From contig RXJR01000004.1 of assembly GCA_003963305.1 (NCBI GenBank), positions 246,562-310,561 of the forward strand: a stretch of 64,000 bases of DNA, written 5' to 3'. Shown piece after piece: positions 36,336 to 45,027 of this stretch. The translations under genes and the position numbers were made by a program. How positions within the stretch are numbered: position 1 is the stretch's first letter; every line of letters starts with the position of its first letter. The stretch is from Candidatus Melainabacteria bacterium. Its GTDB lineage: Bacteria > Cyanobacteriota > Vampirovibrionia > Obscuribacterales > Obscuribacteraceae. The notes under the pieces were generated by a model that saw nothing but the letters and a program-made list of their open reading frames with translations, searched no databases and was not told where the DNA came from.

Positions 36336-37151
36336 ATGAAGCAATACTTAGACCTGATCAGATATATCCTGGCAAACGGTGAAAAAAGAGAAGATAGAAC
36401 CGGCACCGGGACAATTTCTGTTTTTGGTCTGCAAACCAAATATGATTTGCGAGAAGGTTTTCCTCTTCTGACCACGAAAAAAGTCAAGTTCGACGGCGTA
36501 CTACGCGAACTGCTGTGGTTTTTGCGCGGCTCCACGAATATCAACGATGATCTGGCCGCATACACACCGATCTGGGACGCATGGGCAGACGAAGACGGTG
36601 AACTGGGTCCGATTTACGGTTATCAGTGGCGCCACTGGCCGAAATTCGTCGAAGACGAAAAAACTCACCAGTACCGCAAGGAACATATCGATCAAATACA
36701 GCAAGTTCTCGACCAGATCAAAAACAATCCAAATTCCCGACGTTTGATCGTTTCAGCCTGGAATGTAGCGGACATTGACAAGATGGCGCTGCCTCCTTGC
36801 CATATGATGTTTCAGTTCTATGTCATCAACGGTCGACTTGATTGCCAGCTTTATCAGCGCTCAGCAGACATGGCTCTGGGAGTGCCTTTCAACATAGCCA
36901 GCTATGCGCTTCTGATGTTGATGGTGGCGAAAGAATGTAAATTGACTCCGGGCATTTTTACACACACATTCGGCGATGCTCACATCTATCTCGATCACAT
37001 CGACGGTTTGCAAAAACAATTGCAACGGCAACCGGGTCCTCTTCCGACCGTGGAAATAGCAGACAAGCCATTCTTCGAACTGAAATACGAAGACTTCAAA
37101 CTGATCAACTACGAACATCAGGGATTTATCAAATTCCCAGTCTCTGTCTAG
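36336..37151 (+). CDS. thyA: Thymidylate synthase
   Basis: Makes dTMP from dUMP with methylene-tetrahydrofolate. The 271-residue length is near the E. coli enzyme (264). [23 protein letters not shown] is the phosphate-binding start, the nucleophilic Cys is in [12 protein letters not shown], and [21 protein letters not shown] is the substrate pocket. It starts an operon with folA only 1 base downstream, the usual pairing because ThyA makes dihydrofolate. Confidence 0.96.
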   Translation: MKQYLDLIRYILANGEKREDRTGTGTISVFGLQTKYDLREGFPLLTTKKVKFDGVLRELLWFLRGSTNINDDLAAYTPIWDAWADEDGELGPIYGYQWRHWPKFVEDEKTHQYRKEHIDQIQQVLDQIKNNPNSRRLIVSAWNVADIDKMALPPCHMMFQFYVINGRLDCQLYQRSADMALGVPFNIASYALLMLMVAKECKLTPGIFTHTFGDAHIYLDHIDGLQKQLQRQPGPLPTVEIADKPFFELKYEDFKLINYEHQGFIKFPVSV

Positions 37152-37152
37152 G

Positions 37153-37701
37153 ATGACACAAATTTCTTCAACAAAAATCGACCTGGTCGTAGCATGCGAT
37201 CTAAATCGAGGCATAGGCAAGGAAAACGGGCTGCCATGGCGCCTTCCCGGCGACATGAAACACTTTCGTGAACTCACTTCTAACGTTGAAGATCCAGCAA
37301 AACGCAACGCGGTCTTGATGGGCCGGAAAACATGGGAATCGATTCCAACAAAATTCCGCCCCTTGCCCAATCGCACCAATGTTGTGCTGACACGCAACAC
37401 GGCTTATCAACTGGACTCTACGGTGCTCAAAGCGACCTCGATAGATTCGGCAATTGAACAGCTCGCTGCATTACAAATCGAAAAATACTTCATAATTGGT
37501 GGTGCGCACCTTTACGAACAGGCAGTAAATCATCCATCATGTAATTTCCTGTATTTGACACAGATTGATGAAAGATTCGAGTGTGATGTATTTTTCCCAA
37601 ACTTCGAGCCTCTTTTCACGCTGATCTCTACATCAAAAACATTTGACGAAAACGGAATTCGATTTTGCTTCAAAAAATTTCAACGAAATCACCAGGAGTG
37701 A
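37153..37701 (+). CDS. folA: Dihydrofolate reductase
   Basis: A 182-residue NADPH-dependent enzyme that regenerates tetrahydrofolate after ThyA. Visible are the VACDLNRGIGKENGLPW loop, the acidic D in LPGDMKHF, MGRKTWESIP and NVVLTRN for cofactor binding, and IIGGAHLYEQ with the GG hinge. It follows thyA by 1 base. The cytochrome c frame overlaps its 3' end by 37 bases if that gene starts at TTG 37665. Confidence 0.96.
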   Translation: MTQISSTKIDLVVACDLNRGIGKENGLPWRLPGDMKHFRELTSNVEDPAKRNAVLMGRKTWESIPTKFRPLPNRTNVVLTRNTAYQLDSTVLKATSIDSAIEQLAALQIEKYFIIGGAHLYEQAVNHPSCNFLYLTQIDERFECDVFFPNFEPLFTLISTSKTFDENGIRFCFKKFQRNHQE

Positions 37702-38171
37702 CACTAGCAGCCATTTTCGCAGCGACCATCTGGTGCTGCGGGCAACTCACGTACGCCTCTAACCAAAAGATAGCGTCGAAACTCACTGCCGCTGAAACGT
37801 CAACTCAAAACAAGGTGACCACAGCGAAATCAACATCCGCGAAATCAACATCTACGAAATCATCATCATCGGTCCAACAACCAGCAAGCAAAGCACCGGT
37901 CGCACTTTCAGCTGTACAGCGGGGCGAAAAGGTTTTCAAAAAAGCTTACTGCGAAGGTTGCCATGCTGGTGGATACAATGCCATGAGTCCTGACAAACCG
38001 ATCAAAGGCAGCGCCTTTCTACAAAAATACAAAGACGATCTAATTCTCGAAAATACTATCCGGAAAGGCTTTCCAGACGAGGGAATGCCGGCTTTCGGCA
38101 AGGATCAAATTTCAGAAAGCCAGATGAAAGATCTAATCCTATATATAAGATCGCTTTCTTCCACCAAATAA
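37665..38171 (+). CDS. Exported c-type cytochrome, class I, single haem
   Basis: A 168-residue protein. A signal sequence (LAAIFAATIWCCGQLTYA) is followed by a low-complexity Ser/Thr/Lys spacer (about 38-72, with AKSTSAKSTSTKSS) and a class I cytochrome domain. The haem motif is CEGCH, with methionine ligand candidate GMPAF and a final helix QMKDLILYIRSL. It would act as a periplasmic electron carrier and depends on ResB/CcsA, encoded 6 kb upstream. The TTG 37665 start overlaps folA. A GTG at 37698 that overlaps the folA stop is an alternative, but its AGGA would be adjacent to the codon and the signal peptide loses its basic end. Confidence 0.88.
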   Translation: MLQKISTKSPGVTLAAIFAATIWCCGQLTYASNQKIASKLTAAETSTQNKVTTAKSTSAKSTSTKSSSSVQQPASKAPVALSAVQRGEKVFKKAYCEGCHAGGYNAMSPDKPIKGSAFLQKYKDDLILENTIRKGFPDEGMPAFGKDQISESQMKDLILYIRSLSSTK

Positions 38172-38175
38172 ATTC

Positions 38176-38754
38176 ATGCGCGATGAATTTACACCTGAGT
38201 TAGTAATCCGGGCTTACGCCTCTGGAATCTTTCCGATGGGCGACGATTCCGGACCAATACGCTGGTACTCCCCGGATCCGCGTTGTATCTTCGATCTATA
38301 TGACTTCCACGTACCGAAGCGATTGGCCCGGACATATCGCCAGGGAATCTTTGACATTAGAATCAATACGGCATGGGAAGCTGTCATGCGCAAGTGCGCC
38401 GAACGCGAATCAACATGGATTACCGATGATATCTTTCGCGTTTACACTCAGTTGCACAATATGGGCGCAGCGCACTCGGTTGAAGCTTACTATGAAGGAA
38501 AACTTGCCGGAGGTTTGTATGGTGTTAGCCTGGGCGGAGCCTTCATGGGTGAGTCTATGTTTCACGATGTCACCGATGCTTCAAAAGTCTGTTTAGTCTT
38601 TCTAGTAGAGCATTTACGAGAGCGTGGATTTATTTTGCTCGACTCTCAATTTATGACTTCGCACCTGGCTACTTTCAACGCCAAACTCATCTCAAAGGCT
38701 GAGTATATGGCTCTCTTGCGAAAGGCGCTAACAATCAGCGCCCGGTTCGATTGA
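38176..38754 (+). CDS. aat: Leucyl/phenylalanyl-tRNA--protein transferase
   Basis: A 192-residue aminoacyl-tRNA transferase that adds Leu or Phe to N-terminal Lys/Arg of proteins, marking them for ClpAP (N-degron pathway). Features are LVIRAYASGIFPMGD, RWYSPDPRCIFDL, SVEAYYEGKLAGGLYGVSLGGAFMGESMF, and LLDSQFMTSHLATF. It is slightly shorter than the E. coli enzyme (about 234) because the N-terminal part is trimmed. It starts 4 bases after the cytochrome gene, so it is last in thyA-folA-cyt-aat, and is followed by a strong terminator. Confidence 0.94.
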   Translation: MRDEFTPELVIRAYASGIFPMGDDSGPIRWYSPDPRCIFDLYDFHVPKRLARTYRQGIFDIRINTAWEAVMRKCAERESTWITDDIFRVYTQLHNMGAAHSVEAYYEGKLAGGLYGVSLGGAFMGESMFHDVTDASKVCLVFLVEHLRERGFILLDSQFMTSHLATFNAKLISKAEYMALLRKALTISARFD

Positions 38755-38793
38755 AAAGAATTACAAATGCGCATCAGCAACATACAAAAGAAA

Positions 38794-38822
38794 AATCCCG
38801 CAATCGATGCAATTGCGGGATT
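38794..38822. terminator. Bidirectional intrinsic terminator
   Basis: AATCCCGCAAT and ATTGCGGGATT pair perfectly (38794-38804 / 38812-38822) around CGATGCA, preceded by AAAAA. It sits between the convergent aat and cationic-peptide genes and could serve both. Confidence 0.85.
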
Positions 38823-38842
38823 CGAGATTAATTGAGCAAAGA

Positions 38843-39055
38843 TTACTTGCCGACCATTTTCTTAGCGCCAGAGCCCATCTTCTTGAGTCCTTCGCCGATC
38901 TTCTTTGGTCCCCACATAATTCCGTTGCCGATTTTCTTGCCAGCGGCTTTTATTTTGTTGTCGCTCGCTGCAGGCTGGGCTGCTTGTGAAAAAGCTGGAA
39001 TCGAGCTAGCAAGCGTGGTTGAGGCTAGTAATACTAGCAACAAGGACTTCTTCAT
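38843..39055 (-). CDS. Small exported cationic peptide
   Basis: A 70-residue product with a textbook signal peptide (MKKSLLLVLLASTTLASSIPAFSQA). The predicted mature part is about 45 residues with 11 Lys and only two acidic residues, arranged in Gly/Lys repeats: KKIGNGIMWGP, KKIGEGL, KKMGSGA, KKMVGK. This resembles cationic amphipathic peptides. An antimicrobial, membrane-active or polyanion-binding role would be inference. ATG 39055 is supported by AAGGAGA 5-6 bases upstream; the longer in-frame extension to 39139 has no support. Confidence 0.75.
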   Translation of the reverse strand: MKKSLLLVLLASTTLASSIPAFSQAAQPAASDNKIKAAGKKIGNGIMWGPKKIGEGLKKMGSGAKKMVGK

Positions 39056-39150
39056 GAACATCTCCTTACAGTACTGCGCATTGGCATGCGAGTTCATTAT
39101 AACTACTAGATAGTGAAGACGCCGTGTAATCCGCTTCATAAACTATCGAT

Positions 39151-39346
39151 CATGGCGGAAGGCAGGCGATCCAGCGGAACTGCGATCGATCATGCCGGAA
39201 CAGCGGTCAATCATAACGGAATGGCAGTAAAACATAACGGAACGGCAGTCAAACATAAACGGAACGGCAGTCAAACATAAACGGAACGGCAGTCAAACAT
39301 AAACGGAACGGCAGTCAACATAAACGGAACGGCAGTCAAAGATAAC
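39151..39346 (+). repeat. Tandem repeat of about 22 bp (CGGAACGGCAGTCAAACATAAA)
   Basis: About eight units. The perfect ones are at about 39238-39330; those from 39151 are divergent (CATGCCGGAACAGCGGTCAAT type). The unit shortens to 20-21 bp in places. It fills most of the 365-base gap between the small cationic peptide gene and the cyclophilin 3' end. No gene or dyad is seen in it. Confidence 0.85.
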
Positions 39347-39420
39347 GGGGCCCTACAGAAAGTCTCCAATGCCACTCGTAACCGGCATTGACACTGAAAG
39401 TGGTGTCACAAGCAAGCGAC

Positions 39421-40062
39421 TTAAAATCCGCTGTCTGTCGGAGTTCCGGCGTTCGATGCAGACGTGCCGTTTCCACGCCGCTGTTGCTGAAAACCTTGCT
39501 GTTGACTCATGCCCCCAGCTCGACCGCCACCGCCACCGTTTTCGATTATTTGCGCAGAGATGATCCTGTCGCCGCGTCCGATGCTGCGCACGACATTGAT
39601 ACCATCTACAACGCCACCGAAAATCGCGTACTGGCGATCAAGTTGAGGCACTGGACTTTTCGTAATGTAAAACTGACAGCTGGCCGAATTTGGATTCTGA
39701 GAGCGAGCCATTGCCACAACGCCTGCTGCATTGTGATGCAATGCCGGCGATATTTCCAAATTGAGATACCGTGTCTGTCCCGTCTGAGGGTCAACGAAAT
39801 CGCCAGTGCCATTACCGTTCGGATCTCCACCCTGGATACACCATGTCTCTATGCGATGAAAGGTGAGACCGTTGTAGAAACCTCTACTGACCAGATCGAG
39901 AAAGTTACCGGCTGTGTAAGGAACCAGACCACGGTACACTCTGATGACGATATTTCCGCGCGTCGTTTGCAACATGACGATCGGATCCGACCCCTGCGCC
40001 ATCGCTGCAGGTAAACTACACATAACCAATGTGGCCGCTACAATCAATTTAGCGATTTGCAA
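39421..40062 (-). CDS. Exported cyclophilin-type peptidyl-prolyl isomerase
   Basis: A 213-residue periplasmic PPIase that helps fold exported proteins. A signal peptide (cut near AAMAQ) precedes the cyclophilin fold. GLTFHRIETWCIQGGDPNGNG holds the active-site arginine, followed by NLEISPALHHNAAGVVAMARSQNPNSASCQFYIT and YAIFGGVVDG. The tail after about residue 178 is Gly/Gln-rich and low in complexity. The start is TTG 40062 with GAGAGAA upstream; a later in-frame ATG would remove the basic start of the signal peptide. Confidence 0.92.
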   Translation of the reverse strand: MQIAKLIVAATLVMCSLPAAMAQGSDPIVMLQTTRGNIVIRVYRGLVPYTAGNFLDLVSRGFYNGLTFHRIETWCIQGGDPNGNGTGDFVDPQTGQTRYLNLEISPALHHNAAGVVAMARSQNPNSASCQFYITKSPVPQLDRQYAIFGGVVDGINVVRSIGRGDRIISAQIIENGGGGGRAGGMSQQQGFQQQRRGNGTSASNAGTPTDSGF

Positions 40063-40189
40063 TTGTATTCTCTCTCAAAACGTTCTTATATATAGTATGG
40101 CTCGGCCCGATAAATATTCCCAAATATCGACAGATCTAAAACTCCTTCAGACTGGGTAAAAGAACTGCAAGTGAAAGGTAACCCGACAA

Positions 40190-41188
40190 ATGGCTCTATA
40201 TGCTGATTTGCACCGTCATCTAGGTGGTGCGCTACATCCCCGGATAATCTATAAGTTTTTGCAACGCAAAGACCATCGGGTGCTGAACTATTTCCCCGAT
40301 TACGAAGGGTTTTATAACTGGTTCACGCGTCCATGCAGATCGCTGGAAGAGTTCGTCAAAATTCACACTCTTGTGGAAGAACTTCAAAGTCTTGAACATC
40401 TTCCATACTTCTGTTTGAGACTGTGCAGGGGCGCGTACACATTTGAGAACCTGCAATATCTGGAACTCAGATACAATCCCTACTTCAGAACTGACCACGA
40501 TGCGCCGGAAGCGATTCGCCTCGGCAAGATGAACGAAATCGTAGAAGTGATCACAGCAAACGTTCGACCGGCAGACTATCCGATCATCGTCAAACAAATT
40601 TTGTGCCTGGACCGCAGACTGCCATTACCAATCAACGAAGCCATACTGAAGTGCGCAATCGACAATATTGGACCAGTGGTCGGAGTGGATCTGGCCGGAC
40701 CAGAGATAAATCCCCAACTCTGGCAAGAATGGGTGGCGCTTATGGCAAAAGCTCGGGCAGCCGGTCTCAAAACAACCTCACATCTTGGTGAAACCGGAAT
40801 AGACAACGTTCATCCACAATACTTCACAGTGCTCGATCGGATCGGTCACGGCATTCACATTCCGCTGGAACGTCCCGATATGTTGAAAGAACTGGCGCGA
40901 CGCTCAATCACCCTGGAAGTTTGCCCGACGAGCTACAGACAGACCGGAGTACTGAATGATTTTGGGAAGCTTCGCACAGTCTTCACTCGTTGCAAGGAAG
41001 CAGGCGTAGCTATTGCCGTCTGCACAGATAACCCAGGCAGGAACCCCTCTCCCTGCACTCTGCCGGGAGAATACGAAAGACTCATAGATCATGACGTCAT
41101 CGATTTCTCAGATTTGAAGCTTCTGCAAAACGAAGGATTTAGATCAGCGTTCGGATTCGTCGGCGGCGCTCGACACAGTCGCGATTAG
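40190..41188 (+). CDS. Adenosine deaminase superfamily enzyme with TDN motif
   Basis: A 332-residue member of the adenosine/adenine/AMP deaminase TIM-barrel family. Zinc ligands H8 and H10 (DLHRHLGGAL), H198 and catalytic E201 (SHLGETG), H220 (RIGHGIHI) and D280 are all in place. D281, the second Asp of the usual TDD pair, which touches the purine, is Asn here (CTDNPG). The enzyme is probably a deaminase, but its substrate may not be adenosine. The start has AAAGGT about 10 bases upstream. It is monocistronic. Confidence 0.85.
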   Translation: MALYADLHRHLGGALHPRIIYKFLQRKDHRVLNYFPDYEGFYNWFTRPCRSLEEFVKIHTLVEELQSLEHLPYFCLRLCRGAYTFENLQYLELRYNPYFRTDHDAPEAIRLGKMNEIVEVITANVRPADYPIIVKQILCLDRRLPLPINEAILKCAIDNIGPVVGVDLAGPEINPQLWQEWVALMAKARAAGLKTTSHLGETGIDNVHPQYFTVLDRIGHGIHIPLERPDMLKELARRSITLEVCPTSYRQTGVLNDFGKLRTVFTRCKEAGVAIAVCTDNPGRNPSPCTLPGEYERLIDHDVIDFSDLKLLQNEGFRSAFGFVGGARHSRD

Positions 41189-41959
41189 TCCCCAGATGCT
41201 GCTGCAGACCTTGGAAACCATCGCACCATTTATGGTGACGAGGGCAATTCTCCACTCTGCCAATTTCCTTTACTTTGCTTGATATTTGTTTCTGGTATAT
41301 ACCGGACCACACTTCTTACAGAAAACCCGAACTATTACGTCAAAACTGCTGAAGTTCTGATTAGAACTGGTTTTGGAATGATCCGCGCATTATCTGGAGA
41401 TCATCAATTGCATCGGCAAACAACACTGCGATATCGACAGAAAAAAGACACGCAAAGTTGCATGAGCACTCGGAATGTACAGAAAAAAAATGCATTTAGC
41501 TCTTCAGCTATCGTTGGGAGCGTACTCAATCGGAACCAGTCGATCGGATGGAGAGGAAAAAAGGAAAATTGACTCCAATTTGACAAATTTGGAAATAGAT
41601 CAGCTCACTCAAGAAAATTTTGAAAAAATTTTTTTGGCACCAAAATCGAGCGATATCGAAGGCAGTACCATCGAAAAACGGCTTGATAAGCCAACTTCAA
41701 AATAAGGCGAACAAGTGTGACCAAAACAACGATGCCCAAAATTGAAAAATCGAAGTGATCTATATATTGCGGAATTTGTAATTTGAAGGTACTCTAGTTT
41801 GCGTGTGGTGTGATTCGTTAGAGTGAAATTTCGCTCTTACCAAAAAAAGTAATGGTGGCATAGGAAAAACCAAACGTTGCCAATCAAGGTTTATTCAATT
41901 TGCAGTTTGCCCATTGAAAAATTCCTTGCCAGCCATAACTAATTCGGGAGGAAAAAATA
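41189..41959. other. 771-base AT-rich gap before the histone-like gene
   Basis: A small dyad CACCAT-TT-ATGGTG lies at 41229-41242, after the deaminase gene. Two short frames exist, 41279-41572 and 41475-41705 (the latter 76 residues, polar, no known family); neither has a convincing ribosome site, and I do not call them genes. The last 200 bases should contain the histone-like promoter; its ATG is preceded by GGGAGGA. Confidence 0.4.
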
Positions 41960-42628
41960 ATGGCAGCAAAACCAAAGAAGAAAAAAGCGACACGGAGAAG
42001 CAAAGTCTCCCCAGCGGCAGCTATGGCAGAAGAAGCCGGTTCAGCCGGTTCCGCAAAGCCTAAAAAAGCGGCCAAAAAGCCAAGAAAGGCAGCAGCTAAA
42101 AAAACAACTGCTAAAAAGACAGCAGCCAAAAAGCCTGCAGCCAAAAAAGCAGCCCCTAAAAAAGCTGGAGCCAAAAAGGCAACCGCCAAAAAGACAACAG
42201 CTAAAAAAGCAGCCCCTAAAAAAGCTGGAGCCAAAAAGACAACAGCTAAAAAAGCAGCTCCTAAAAAAGCTGGAGCCAAAAAGGCAGTAGCAAAGAAGGC
42301 GACCGCGAAGAAAGCCGCTCCTAAGAAAGCCGGTGCAAAGCGCGCAACCGCCAAGAAAACCACTCGCAAAGCCGCTCCTAAGAAAGCTGGCGCGAAGAAA
42401 GCAACTGCTAAAAAGGCAACTGCTAAGAAAGCAGCTCCTAAAAAAGCAGCAGCCAAAAAGACAACTGCTAAGAAAGCAGCTCCTAAAAAGGCAGCAGCCA
42501 AAAAGCCAGCTAAAAAGGCCGCTACAAAGAAGAGAGCAACCAGAAAAACTGGTGCTAAGAAAGCTAAAGCATCGGCAGCCACCACTAACGGTGGAGATAA
42601 CGCCGGCGGAGAATCCTCAGAAGGTTAA
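41960..42628 (+). CDS. Histone H1-like Lys/Ala-rich DNA-binding protein
   Basis: A 222-residue protein that is almost entirely Lys, Ala, Pro and Thr. It has at least a dozen copies of (K)[13 protein letters not shown]-type motifs after an N-terminal patch [11 protein letters not shown]. It resembles chlamydial HctB and bacterial H1-like proteins, which compact DNA through their charge. There is no globular domain. The GGGAGGA ribosome site is 8 bases upstream. The DNA is itself repetitive (33- and 15-bp units), and an apparent long open frame on the other strand is a mirror of that composition. A perfect hairpin terminator follows. Confidence 0.85.
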   Translation: MAAKPKKKKATRRSKVSPAAAMAEEAGSAGSAKPKKAAKKPRKAAAKKTTAKKTAAKKPAAKKAAPKKAGAKKATAKKTTAKKAAPKKAGAKKTTAKKAAPKKAGAKKAVAKKATAKKAAPKKAGAKRATAKKTTRKAAPKKAGAKKATAKKATAKKAAPKKAAAKKTTAKKAAPKKAAAKKPAKKAATKKRATRKTGAKKAKASAATTNGGDNAGGESSEG

Positions 42629-42653
42629 TCGCCCGCCTAGCTTGAAAGTGTTG

Positions 42654-42682
42654 AAGCCCTGGTCCAACGACCAGGGCTTTCG
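42654..42682 (+). terminator. Hairpin terminator after the histone-like gene
   Basis: The 11-bp arms AAGCCCTGGTC (42654-42664) and GACCAGGGCTT (42669-42679) pair perfectly around CAAC. The T run after it is short (TTT). Confidence 0.75.
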
Positions 42683-42772
42683 CTATGCGATGCCGAAAAC
42701 CCTTGCGCCCCAAGACTTACGGCACAGCCGTTTGCCTTGAGAAGGTAAAACATATTTTGCTCGAATTTCTGT

Positions 42773-43450
42773 CTAAGCAAGCGTCTGGTTCAGAAACGCC
42801 TCGGTGGTGTTCCAAATTTCCGCCAGCGACTTTATGAGTTGGTGGTCATCATCCAGAATTTCGAGCCGAACTTTTTCGGGATTTAGCTCCTTAAAAGCCA
42901 CACTTTCCTCAACTGGAACTGTTTCATCATTTTTGCCGTGAAAGACAACTGTCGGTACGTTCACTTTAAAGCCGTCGGTCGCATATTTTTCAGCATCGAC
43001 AATAAAGTTGTAATCGAGCCTGGCATTATCGTTAAGACCATAGTGAAAAACGTCCATATAGCCTGTTTCACGCCATTCCAGCAAGCCATTTTCACCCAGC
43101 ATCTCTGACCAGCGCCTCGGCAATCCGAAACCAGGCGCAAGCAACACCAGCGCTTGAATTGATATCAATGACTGAGCAAGCAAAGTTGCAAGCAATCCCC
43201 CCATACTTGATCCAATTACAAGAAGTTCGCTATCTGGACCAAACTCACTTAGACACTGACGCGCAATTTGCAGTTGACTGGTCAGAGTCATTTGTGTGAA
43301 CGCCGGCTTATTTAAATCCGGAACCACGACTTCAATACCAACCTGATTCAGTCTATCAACGAAATATTGCGCTTTGGTAGATTTCGGACCCGACGCAAAA
43401 CCGTGTAGGTATAAGGCTTTCGTTGATTTAGATGCTTGAGATTTAGTCAC
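42773..43450 (-). CDS. Small alpha/beta hydrolase (YqiA/UPF0227-like)
   Basis: A 225-residue cytoplasmic esterase-like protein. LYLHGFASGPKSTKAQYF is the oxyanion loop, the nucleophile Ser is in IGSSMGG, the acid is D in FHGKNDETVP and the His is in DDDHQL, so the triad looks complete. YqiA-type proteins hydrolyse short-chain esters; the natural substrate is unknown. The start is GTG 43450. Confidence 0.85.
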   Translation of the reverse strand: MTKSQASKSTKALYLHGFASGPKSTKAQYFVDRLNQVGIEVVVPDLNKPAFTQMTLTSQLQIARQCLSEFGPDSELLVIGSSMGGLLATLLAQSLISIQALVLLAPGFGLPRRWSEMLGENGLLEWRETGYMDVFHYGLNDNARLDYNFIVDAEKYATDGFKVNVPTVVFHGKNDETVPVEESVAFKELNPEKVRLEILDDDHQLIKSLAEIWNTTEAFLNQTLA

Positions 43451-44265
43451 AACAGTTTGGTTCTATGAAGTTCAGCCGAAAACACATCAACTCGTTCCGG
43501 CCGCTGCTTGCAATTTTCAGGAGAGACAATCGGAAGCGTAAATGATAATGCAAAGTGTGCGAGAGGAGAATACGGCAGAAAAAATTGTTGCAGTGCAACG
43601 AGTGAATGTTGATTCGGAGTTGCACAAGCCTCATCCATTTCTATTCCAGGTTCAGCTAAAGGAGCGCTTACAAAATTTTTTTGCATGAGTAGAGAGCTTT
43701 TCTTTCCATTGCACCTGGATCTGCGCACAAATGACTTGCAGAGCCGATTACACGCAATCGACAATGGAAACATTGAAAGCACAAATAAGCTGGCACCACC
43801 CCTAATGCCATAGTGGTTTAGCGTGTTGAGGAACCCGATCAGGTAGTTCGCTTCACCTTTCGCCCGTGAGATTTCACAGCAGTTGTCCGTTATTTCCACA
43901 ACATCGCTTAGACGGATTTGATCGCCAGTAAGTTACCCTTCGAGCTTTAGCCTTGTGATGATCTCAACGAACATCTCGCAAAAATTCTCTCTGCAAATGC
44001 TCGAACGATTTATCGATCGAACTCGCTATCGTTCAATGCAAATCCCTACCAGGCTGGGAGTTGTTTAAAAGTTGATTGACTGACAGAAGAGAAATAGAGA
44101 TATTGAAGATCCCTCGAGAGAAAGGGGAATACCTAGTCTCATAGAAGCTTGTGAGAAATCAAGTGACGACGATAAAGTCCACGCGGTTTTCACACGCCTA
44201 TCTATATAAAGGTAGTAGTCCAATCAGCAAAATTCGTCTGATAATATTCGACACAGGAGAAATAC
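43451..44265. other. 815-base gap upstream of the peptide-modification locus
   Basis: A frame at 43447-43899 on the minus strand (150 residues, Cys-rich, GTG start, no ribosome site) overlaps the hydrolase start by 4 bases, but I do not trust it. A perfect 7-bp dyad GAACGAT / ATCGTTC lies at 44003-44034. A -10-like TGATAAT is at 44239-44245, 20 bases before the first precursor gene, so its promoter is probably here. Confidence 0.4.
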
Positions 44266-44562
44266 ATGCAACGACTTTCCAAAACAGAACTCACCGCACT
44301 TTTGACGGTGCTCGGATTATCAAGCGCTGCCATCGCCAACGCTAATCCAGTTAGCAGCACTGAGAAACAATTCCTTGTCGCTGAAAAGGAAGGTGCCAAA
44401 AAGTCCGGAGAAATGGCTTGTGGCAAAGGCGCATGCGGCGCAGATGAAAAGGGCGCAGCCGCAGCCAAAGAGAAAGCCGCCAAAACGGAGAAAAAGACCG
44501 AGAAAAAGACTGAGGAAAAGAAAACTGAGACTAAGAAAAAAGCAGCTAGCTCCTCCAAGTGA
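44266..44562 (+). CDS. Exported two-cysteine peptide 1 (candidate MNIO substrate)
   Basis: A 98-residue product that looks like a bufferin/HvfA-type precursor. A signal peptide (cut near residue 26, AIANA) is followed by a mature peptide of about 70 residues. The only two cysteines, C52 and C57, lie in MACGKGACGADEKG, close to the Cys-Gly repeats of HvfA-like peptides that MNIO enzymes convert to copper-binding heterocycles. The last 35 residues are a Lys/Glu/Thr run (EKKTEKKTEEKKTETKKK). The strong AGGAG lies 7 bases before ATG, which fits high expression. It is followed 178 bases later by peptide 2 and then the MNIO pair. Modification is inferred. Confidence 0.8.
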   Translation: MQRLSKTELTALLTVLGLSSAAIANANPVSSTEKQFLVAEKEGAKKSGEMACGKGACGADEKGAAAAKEKAAKTEKKTEKKTEEKKTETKKKAASSSK

Positions 44563-44739
44563 GCGTTGTTTAAGTAATGTTGAGGTCGCAAAAGTAACTC
44601 ACATTTGGTTATTTCAGTTTTTACACAGTTATTACAGACTGGCGGATAAGGCTTAATGATGGTGTCATAGGATCACCGCTAGTGCCCTCATGGATGACGT
44701 TTCCATGGGGAGTTCGTTTAGAAGTGTAGGAGGACTACA

Positions 44740-45027
44740 ATGCAGAAGACTCAATTGGCAGCAGCTTTGGTTGCGGTGCTTGGTTTGACAATGGGCGGAG
44801 CCGCCTTTGCAGCTGACGCTGAGAAAAAGGCTGAAAAGTCAACAACAGTAACTGAAAAGAAAGAAACAGCTACTGAAAAGGGCAAAGAAGGCGCTTGCAA
44901 GGGCAAAGATGCTTCATGCAAGACCAAAGAAACAAAGAAGAAAGAAACAAAGACCACCAAGAAAGAAAAGAAGGGCGACAAGTCCACAGAAACTAAGACT
45001 GAAACCAAATCAGAAGAAACCAAATAG
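44740..45027 (+). CDS. Exported two-cysteine peptide 2 (candidate MNIO substrate)
   Basis: A 95-residue paralogue of peptide 1: signal peptide (MQKTQLAAALVAVLGL..., cut near AAFA, residue 24), Lys/Glu/Thr-rich body, and just two cysteines, C53 and C60, in EGACKGKDASCKTK. The cysteine positions nearly match peptide 1 (52, 57), but each Cys is followed by Lys, not Gly. GGAGG sits 7 bases before the ATG. The terminator arm overlaps its stop codon. A role as substrate for the MNIO enzyme 71 bases downstream is inference; a plain Lys/Glu-rich exported protein is the alternative. Confidence 0.8.
   Translation: MQKTQLAAALVAVLGLTMGGAAFAADAEKKAEKSTTVTEKKETATEKGKEGACKGKDASCKTKETKKKETKTTKKEKKGDKSTETKTETKSEETK

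Noticed and set aside
39151-39346. CRISPR array or integration site
   Set aside because: The 22-bp units are directly adjacent without spacers, and there is no integrase or cas gene.
41475-41705. 76-residue polar frame in the AT-rich gap before the histone-like gene
   Set aside because: No good ribosome site, no signal peptide and no family; left as part of the gap description.
41884-42585. 233-residue hydrophobic open frame antisense to the histone-like gene
   Set aside because: It is the mirror of the Lys/Ala codon repeats on the plus strand; it has no ribosome site and would have an implausible Phe/Leu/Ala-only composition.
43447-43899. 150-residue frame overlapping the small hydrolase start by 4 bases
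   Set aside because: Coupled overlap looked attractive, but the GTG start has no ribosome site, composition is irregular and no family is recognisable.
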